Below, one piece after another: positions 6,875-11,688 of a stretch of DNA of 11,688 nt. Position 1 is the first letter of the stretch. Every line of letters starts with the position of its first letter. Origin of the DNA: Fibrobacter sp. (GTDB taxonomy: Bacteria; Fibrobacterota; Fibrobacteria; Fibrobacterales; Fibrobacteraceae); contig JAFWRL010000127.1 in the NCBI GenBank assembly GCA_017520105.1, positions 1-11,688 of the forward strand, given 5' to 3'. Under the pieces are notes generated by a model. It was given only the letters and a program-made list of their open reading frames with translations. It did no database searches and was not told the origin of the DNA. The translations under genes were made by a program, and so were the position numbers.

Positions 6875-9800
6875 TTACCTGATTTTCTGGATGCCGGCCT
6901 CGTACTTCTCGTTACGACGGATACCAAACGTGAACGTTTCCTCGCCCTTGCCCACGATTTCATTGTTCGTGAAAATCTTGAACTTGAACTTTGCGATATA
7001 AACGCCCGTTCCGACAATTCGTCCCTTTTCGCTCATGGCATCCCACATAAAGAACATGTTACCAGCATTCTGAATGCAGTCCGTACCGAATATGGCCTTG
7101 TCATTGCAACCAAATTCACCCTTGACCCAGTTCACGTAATGACCCAAGTTGGTAAAGAATTCAATATCCCAGGCCACCTTGACCTTGCTCAAGATTTCAT
7201 CCCTGCTAGCTTTGTCTGCACCGAGCAACTGCGTTGTCGCGTAATCGTTCAGCTGGAACTTCACAAGAACACCCGGCAGGCCCTTTTCCTGGATAACTTC
7301 CTTGATGGTCAAGTCATCATCAACACGGACAGGAACCACATGATTCGTATCACCCGGCCACGGATGTTCGTCGTCAAACATACCGGGCTTTATCGTCACG
7401 ACATTCGGACGTTCCGTCACAAGAGGCTGTTCGCCTTCGATACGGCGCCACGGATTGTTCTTGTGCGGCTTATTGCCGTTCAAATCCGGCAAGACATCAG
7501 GAATCAGGCGGATCTTGAAGCCCACTTCCGGAATAATGTAAATATCGTCCTTTCTGAAGAGCAAGTCGTAATAATCACTTTCTCCCGTCGGATCAATGGA
7601 CGCAAGCTTATAACTCGACGGATCCACCAATTTATCGTTCTTGTCTCTCAGTTCGATGAACCGGATGGATTCAAGATTCCTGGCATCGCAGCTTTCAGAC
7701 AACTTAATAGTTACCTTGACCACGTTATCCGAAACAATCTTGAGCATCGGTTTCTCTAGAATGATTGCACCGATCTTTTCCTGAATCTTCGTGAACAAAG
7801 TCTCGGATTCCTGAGTCGATCCTGTGGCCTCGTCCAAATAAATGTAGTGATAACGGAAGCTGCCTTCTAACGTAGTTTTCACAGCACCAGTCAAAACAGA
7901 GTCTATCAGGCTATCTGCCTTAATGACTACAGTGGAGTCGTTAACAGTCAATTTCGAAATATCTTCGAGAGAATTGAACTCATGCCAATCCTTGCTCGCA
8001 AAGCTCCATGCAACAGCATCCAGGTCGTGCCCGATAAACGCATTGAATTCAAACGGCACATAAATGCTGTCCGGGACGCCGTCGCCATTGCGGTCGTAAA
8101 TGCTTCCGGTCTTGGCCAAAGGCACTTCTGGATCCTTGAAGTTGATGTTACCCCACTTGAGCGTATTCTTGACACCGCTAATGCCGACAACGCCAAAGGA
8201 TGCGCCCTTCAAGGCTGCTTCACCGACCACATAGAACCGAGCACGTCCAGTCTCGTCCGTTTCAATGGTGTTGATTTGCTGTTCCATTTCATTATAGAAC
8301 TTCAGATACGGGCTGCTAGGATTCAAGTCCAGTTGGACAAAGCAGTCCGTACAAACTTCACCCATGTACGTGACTACGATTTCAAGATACGCCATTTCCG
8401 GATAGCGCACATGCGTCATCAACGTATCGTTCTGGCCAACGACAATCTTCTCGCCACGGAGCGTCTTGTTCGTCGGGTCAAATGTTTTCAACTTGCCGTC
8501 AGACGACGGATTGAACACGTCAACAAATGCGATTTCCGGTGTCGGGTAATCGGGAACCGTAAACTCGTACGCATCGTTCAAGCCCATGTCGCTTTCCAAG
8601 TAGTAAAGCAACACATACGTACCAGGGGTCAGCGAACGCTGCTTGACAATTTCATCAATATTGATTTCAAAGCTGGACTTGTCCTCGTTGATAAGGATAC
8701 CGCCCATATTGAGGCCCACATTCAATTCCTTAGCCTCAGTAAGGTTTCCACCATCGAGATAGAATATAGACGGAGCATCCGTAGTATCTACCTGAGGCTT
8801 CACATTCGGATCACAGCTGATAGCCTCAGCATCCATCTTAAGCTTAAGGACTCCCGTTATAAGCTTCTTATTGGAATCGTCGATAAGCGGGATGTAGGTA
8901 TTCAGTTTCTGCAAGTTGATGGAGGTACGCATCTTGAAGTTCGATTCCGATGCATTACGTTCCGCATAGAAAATATGGAACGGATATTCACGACCTTCCT
9001 TCAAGGCGAGAGTTGGATCATTTTGACCAATCGTATCAAGGTCAACAGCGCCTTCCACTCTTTCATGGACACCGCCGATATCCACGACAAGTCTGTTATT
9101 GATATAGACCCACACGTCATCGTCACCACGGAACTCAAAGTATTGGCCCTTTACGTACTTGAAGCTTGCAGAAACAGACATTGCATAACTATAGTTGTGC
9201 TTGCAGGTATCAAGGCCTTTAGCCCTAGTCCAAGCGGTAACATTCCAGTCGAATTTCGGATTCTTGATAGTCTTTGCGGCATCAAGATATTCAAAGTCGT
9301 CCAGCGGGAAAAATCCCGGACTTACAGGATCGTTGCAGTCGCCCGATTCATTCGAGTAGTCCGCATACCAAAAACCTTCCTCATCAAGCTTGAGATCAAT
9401 ATCCAAGCACTTGGAGTTTGTGTATTCCGTACCGGCAGCATCCCTAGCCACCACCTGCGGAACAAACCACTTTTCGATTTCGTGGGCAGCAGCGCACTTG
9501 TTCCAAGGATATTTCGTGGAATCCACGCGAGCAGGACGCCCATTGACAAGCGTTGACTGGACCATCCCCGTTACAGCTCCAGCGCTGCAGCTACTATCAC
9601 GACCAACTCTCGTATATCTGTTACCGTTATAGACATCACCAAAGTCCACGTCGATACTGTCGTGGAAAGCTTCGCCAGCCCAGTCCAGAAGCATCGCAGA
9701 AATCTTCATGGATGGACATTCGCCGAGCCGCCCCGCAGGATACACGGCAGAAGCTTCCGGACGGCTGTAATTCTTATTCTTGTCAGATGGATAAACATAA

Positions 9801-11170
9801 ACCGTATCGTGCTTGCTCATCAAAGAATCCAAATCGATGAGTATTTCCACATCGTTCCCTTCTCTGACAACACCTTCCATGGCATATTTTTCAAGTCCGA
9901 AGCTCTGCTTGAAATAAATCTTCCAATCCGCGGCATGCTTATAATACGTTCCTTCGAACCAGCCGCATGTATCCTTCGAGAAAGTGGACATCTTCACAAC
10001 TTCATTATTTGCATCAACAACAAACGAAGTCGGAGTGTTCTTCCATGGGCTCAACAAACGAACAACTTTGCGTTCCAGCTGAGCAAAGGAAAGATCTAAT
10101 TCTTCCATTTTGGAACTTGTAAAGAGCCAAGCCTCATAAACACCAGACGGAAAAAGTGTACTTGCTACCGGACGATTCTTTTCGCTAAAATAGTTTATCT
10201 GTATATTTTCCTTAAAACTACGAGTAATCTGCACCTTCGCATCGGCAGAGTTCCACGCCGCAGATGACACAAGCGAATCAGGGAATGTTACTGAAAGCCA
10301 ATGATTGTAGCCCTTGTCAAATGCAAGTCCCTTCGTGGTATCGCGCCAAACACCATCAATAGTCAGATAAATCGTGCTATCGCGATAAACGCTATTGTTG
10401 CGCCACGGATTATAGACATGCAATGTGCGGTTCTTATCAAAGCACTGGCCAGGTGTTCCAATTTTATTACTGACAGTAGGCGTAGCCACGGTACCATCAA
10501 CATAAACGGCAGCCTTTTTCAACGCATTGTCCAAATCGACAATCTGCTTTTTGTCTTCAGGAACCGTAATCCAAGGCGCAGTGAATTGCGTAAAGTACGC
10601 AGTACGCAAAACATATTTATCCAGCACTTCTTGAGAAAGGCCAGCATAAAACCAACCGCACTGTTCCGCATCTGCTGTAAAGTGCATCAAGATGGTATCT
10701 TGTTCGAAAATCATCTGCGGAAGAACTTTATTGCCCCACGGACTCTTGAACCAAACCATCTTTGAACCTGGAGCCGCAAAAGATTTCGTGAACGTTTCAG
10801 TAGTAGCGTCCGTATAAATCCATGCAACCTTGTCGCCTTCAAAGAAATCGCTGACATTGTATGTGATGCTACCACCAAAATCGACGCAATCAGCACCGCC
10901 AGTCGCACCGGTAGGACAACCCTTAATCGCAAAGGAATCTGTAGCCTTGAAATCCGAAAGATTCTTATTCAAGGTAATCGAATACCAATCCTCGCCTTCA
11001 GCCTTCATAGCTGTCGCAGACGCTACCGATACATCGGGAGCTGCCGAATTAAGTGTCAAATGAGGAACGACGCCAACACCAAAAGGTGACTGCACGTGAA
11101 CAGTCAAATCGGCAAAAGCCGACGTGGCAAAAGCGCTCAAACAACAAAAAGCCAAATACAGGTGCCGCAT
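6875..11170 (-). CDS. secreted fibro-slime domain protein, upstream paralog
   Basis: A 1431-aa secreted protein, a full-length paralog of its downstream neighbour with the same module order. ATG at 11170 has SD AAAGGT 7 nt upstream. The signal peptide MRHLYLAFCCLSAFATSAFA ends with a good cleavage site before DLTVHVQSPF. Markers: QSPF (27), KSPW (142), NPW (254), LSPW (373), CGWF (171, 402), NGNRYT (515), GMVQ (535), HEIEKWF (563), core FRGDDDVWVYINNRLVVD (680-697), calcium loop DRNGDGVPD (1026-1034) and C-terminal VGTGVYIAKFKFKIF (1386-1400) with GIRR. It differs by about 8 extra residues before the fibro-slime core (around 645-655) and by a longer tail (NEKYEAGIQKIR) after GIRR. Of its 17 cysteines, 16 match the paralog; Cys1161 is its own. 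No enzyme active site is seen. A large extracellular or outer-membrane adhesin or scaffold acting on plant cell walls is the best inference. It is the first gene after the rRNA terminators, with its own candidate promoter. Confidence 0.93.
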   Translation of the reverse strand: MRHLYLAFCCLSAFATSAFADLTVHVQSPFGVGVVPHLTLNSAAPDVSVASATAMKAEGEDWYSITLNKNLSDFKATDSFAIKGCPTGATGGADCVDFGGSITYNVSDFFEGDKVAWIYTDATTETFTKSFAAPGSKMVWFKSPWGNKVLPQMIFEQDTILMHFTADAEQCGWFYAGLSQEVLDKYVLRTAYFTQFTAPWITVPEDKKQIVDLDNALKKAAVYVDGTVATPTVSNKIGTPGQCFDKNRTLHVYNPWRNNSVYRDSTIYLTIDGVWRDTTKGLAFDKGYNHWLSVTFPDSLVSSAAWNSADAKVQITRSFKENIQINYFSEKNRPVASTLFPSGVYEAWLFTSSKMEELDLSFAQLERKVVRLLSPWKNTPTSFVVDANNEVVKMSTFSKDTCGWFEGTYYKHAADWKIYFKQSFGLEKYAMEGVVREGNDVEILIDLDSLMSKHDTVYVYPSDKNKNYSRPEASAVYPAGRLGECPSMKISAMLLDWAGEAFHDSIDVDFGDVYNGNRYTRVGRDSSCSAGAVTGMVQSTLVNGRPARVDSTKYPWNKCAAAHEIEKWFVPQVVARDAAGTEYTNSKCLDIDLKLDEEGFWYADYSNESGDCNDPVSPGFFPLDDFEYLDAAKTIKNPKFDWNVTAWTRAKGLDTCKHNYSYAMSVSASFKYVKGQYFEFRGDDDVWVYINNRLVVDIGGVHERVEGAVDLDTIGQNDPTLALKEGREYPFHIFYAERNASESNFKMRTSINLQKLNTYIPLIDDSNKKLITGVLKLKMDAEAISCDPNVKPQVDTTDAPSIFYLDGGNLTEAKELNVGLNMGGILINEDKSSFEINIDEIVKQRSLTPGTYVLLYYLESDMGLNDAYEFTVPDYPTPEIAFVDVFNPSSDGKLKTFDPTNKTLRGEKIVVGQNDTLMTHVRYPEMAYLEIVVTYMGEVCTDCFVQLDLNPSSPYLKFYNEMEQQINTIETDETGRARFYVVGEAALKGASFGVVGISGVKNTLKWGNINFKDPEVPLAKTGSIYDRNGDGVPDSIYVPFEFNAFIGHDLDAVAWSFASKDWHEFNSLEDISKLTVNDSTVVIKADSLIDSVLTGAVKTTLEGSFRYHYIYLDEATGSTQESETLFTKIQEKIGAIILEKPMLKIVSDNVVKVTIKLSESCDARNLESIRFIELRDKNDKLVDPSSYKLASIDPTGESDYYDLLFRKDDIYIIPEVGFKIRLIPDVLPDLNGNKPHKNNPWRRIEGEQPLVTERPNVVTIKPGMFDDEHPWPGDTNHVVPVRVDDDLTIKEVIQEKGLPGVLVKFQLNDYATTQLLGADKASRDEILSKVKVAWDIEFFTNLGHYVNWVKGEFGCNDKAIFGTDCIQNAGNMFFMWDAMSEKGRIVGTGVYIAKFKFKIFTNNEIVGKGEETFTFGIRRNEKYEAGIQKIR

Positions 11171-11177
11171 ACACTCT

Positions 11178-11183
11178 ACCTTT
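11178..11183 (-). promoter_or_regulatory. Shine-Dalgarno site of the upstream fibro-slime gene
   Basis: On the minus strand AAAGGT is followed by 7 nt (AGAGTGT) and ATG at 11170. It supports this start, which also opens a canonical signal peptide. Confidence 0.65.
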
Positions 11184-11236
11184 AGTTATTCCACACCCAG
11201 ATTCTAAAAATATATCTTTTTTTGTAAAAAAACAAA

Positions 11237-11264
11237 AATATAAAAAAAAAATATAACTTTTCAA
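11237..11264 (-). promoter_or_regulatory. candidate promoter of the upstream fibro-slime gene, with a poly-T spacer
   Basis: On the minus strand TTGAAA (plus 11259-11264) and TATATT (plus 11237-11242) are 16 bp apart, each matching consensus at 5/6 positions. Transcription from about 11230 would give a 60-nt leader. The spacer contains most of a 10-nt T run (plus A run 11242-11251), so slippage there would change the spacing. The surrounding DNA is extremely AT-rich, so other promoters are possible. Confidence 0.5.
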
Positions 11265-11268
11265 GAAA

Positions 11269-11291
11269 AAATTGTGTATAGAGTACAATTT
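11269..11291. promoter_or_regulatory. inverted repeat just upstream of the -35 element
   Basis: The arms AAATTGT (11269-11275) and ACAATTT (11285-11291) are perfect 7-bp inverted repeats around a 9-nt centre. They end 4 bp from the candidate -35 of the upstream fibro-slime gene, a usual place for an activator site. AT-rich composition makes chance occurrence possible. Confidence 0.35.
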
Positions 11292-11337
11292 GTAATAAAA
11301 TCGAGAATTAACGACTAAATCATGTCATCAAAAGAAC

Positions 11338-11370
11338 AAAATAACTCGCTGAGTTAAAACAAGTTATTTT
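11338..11370. repeat. AT-rich inverted repeat between the rRNA terminators and the fibro-slime promoter
   Basis: AAAATAACT (11338-11346) and AGTTATTTT (11362-11370) form a perfect 9-bp stem with a 15-nt loop. An alternative small stem, AACT/AGTT (11343-11346 with 11352-11355), shares one arm. No T-tract or gene adjoins it. Nothing else is recognised in the stretch 11292-11396. Confidence 0.35.
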
Positions 11371-11394
11371 CGAACAAACTGAAATACCGCAATA

Positions 11395-11432
11395 AACGAA
11401 AAAGCCCCGCTCGCCGTGTTTCGGCAAGGGCT
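11395..11432 (-). terminator. second terminator downstream of the 5S rRNA gene
   Basis: On the minus strand AGCCC and GGGCT (plus 11428-11432 and 11403-11407) enclose an inner 6-bp stem, TTGCCG/CGGCGA (plus 11422-11427 and 11411-11416), with a 5-nt loop and a small bulge, followed by a T run (plus 11399-11403). One pair is G-U on the minus-strand RNA but C-A on the plus strand, which favours function on the minus strand. It is probably a backup for the rRNA operon terminator. Confidence 0.6.
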
Positions 11433-11520
11433 GTGAGCGGCAAGCGACCGGTACTGACCGGTCGTGGACGCGAGAGCGAGGCGAAGACGGAGTCCCGTTC
11501 CGCAATAGAGCCGAGCGGCA
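11433..11520 (-). other. GC-rich structured segment between two rRNA terminators, unidentified
   Basis: About 90 nt, clearly richer in G+C than the AT-rich DNA to the left. It contains a perfect 8-bp hairpin, CGACCGGT (11445-11452) and ACCGGTCG (11457-11464), with a 4-nt loop, and is bounded by direct copies of GAGCGGCA (11435-11442 and 11513-11520). It has no tRNA features (no T-loop, no CCA end) and no convincing coding frame. It may be rRNA trailer sequence, a small RNA or a relic. Confidence 0.4.
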
Positions 11521-11561
11521 TAAAAAGAAAGGGCCCCTCGAGGTATTACCTCAAGGGGCCC
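11521..11561 (-). terminator. strong intrinsic terminator of the rRNA operon
   Basis: A 14-bp stem (plus 11531-11544 with 11548-11561) with a 3-nt loop, starting GGGCCCC, has one G-U pair on the minus-strand RNA (C-A on the plus strand). It is followed on the minus strand by TTTCTTTTTA. It begins 5 nt after the end of 5S rRNA, as expected for the last gene of an rRNA operon. Confidence 0.9.
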
Positions 11562-11566
11562 GTGAA

Positions 11567-11680
11567 TCCAGCGGCGACCTACTCTCCCGGATCCGAGGAC
11601 CAGGTACCATCGGCGATCTGGGGCTTGACTTCCGTGTTCGGGATGGGAACGGGTATGACCCCCACTCGATAACCGCTGAA
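11567..11680 (-). rRNA. rrf: 5S ribosomal RNA
   Basis: Read on the minus strand, the 114-nt segment carries the hallmark 5S strings CCCGTTCCCATCCCGAACAC, GGAAGTCAAGC, GATGGTAC and GGGAGAGTAGG. Its ends pair as the terminal stem: TTCAGCGG at the 5' end with CCGCTGGA at the 3' end, 8 bp including one G-U. The gene seems complete, with exact ends uncertain by a few bases. It would be the last gene of an rRNA operon transcribed leftward, with 23S and 16S to the right of the window; the strong terminator starts 5 nt beyond. Confidence 0.95.
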
Positions 11681-11688
11681 ACAATATC

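Noticed and set aside
7982..9556. A 524-codon open frame on the + strand inside the upstream fibro-slime gene
   Set aside because: It is antisense to a gene with signal peptide and recognised domains, its translation is rich in Arg, His and Ile without family motifs, and similar antisense frames (3934-4890, 5704-6720) run opposite the paralog. They reflect codon bias of the real strand.
11441..11520. A tRNA gene after 5S rRNA
   Set aside because: No T-loop, anticodon arm or acceptor stem pairing could be laid out, and a strong terminator separates it from the 5S gene.
11364..11684. Open frames of 79-106 codons over the 5S rRNA region
   Set aside because: They overlap the 5S rRNA gene and its terminator; no protein-like pattern or Shine-Dalgarno supports them.
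1..11688. CRISPR array, transposase or phage genes
   Set aside because: No regularly spaced repeats, DDE/recombinase proteins or phage-like genes were seen on either strand.

Overview
The window looks like a chromosomal segment of a Fibrobacter species (F. succinogenes or a close relative). The main evidence is two very large secreted proteins, each carrying a fibro-slime domain, a family that is characteristic of Fibrobacter. Secreted-protein modules of a style common in that genus (an NGDG calcium loop followed by Ig-like segments) and AT-rich intergenic DNA between moderately GC-rich genes fit this. The assignment rests on recognition by eye, not on a search.

Layout, left to right. Positions 1-168 hold the last 55 codons of a + strand gene of unknown function. 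A cluster of small hairpins (173-273) separates it from a convergent gene for an ABC-F ATPase, a ribosome-associated protein with two ABC cassettes (278-2188, minus). A 251-bp AT-rich gap follows, with decayed heptanucleotide repeats at both ends. Two paralogous fibro-slime genes then run in tandem on the minus strand: the downstream copy at 2440-6717 (1425 aa) and the upstream copy at 6875-11170 (1431 aa). Each has its own Shine-Dalgarno sequence and candidate promoter, and a clear intrinsic terminator lies between them, so they are probably separate transcription units and not an operon. At the right edge a 5S rRNA gene (minus) ends an rRNA operon whose 16S and 23S genes would lie outside the window. 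It is followed by a very strong terminator, about 90 nt of GC-rich structured sequence and a second terminator. In transcription order the minus strand therefore reads 5S rRNA, upstream paralog, downstream paralog, ABC-F.

The two giant proteins share one plan over their whole length: signal peptide, tandem N-terminal modules marked by SPW and CGWF/CGWY motifs, a fibro-slime/PA14-like region with a GDDDVWV core, further Ig-like segments around a DRNGDG calcium loop, and a C-terminal domain ending in a basic tail. Sixteen cysteines occupy matching places in both. The likely role is at the cell surface or outside the cell, in adhesion to plant cell-wall polysaccharide, but no catalytic site is visible and the ligand is unknown. 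The most testable points are a 10-nt homopolymer inside the candidate promoter spacer of the upstream paralog (possible phase variation), a 29-bp inverted repeat over the candidate promoter of the downstream paralog, the unassigned N-terminal repeat module, and the C-terminal domain as a possible sorting signal. I found no CRISPR array, transposase, tRNA or phage gene.
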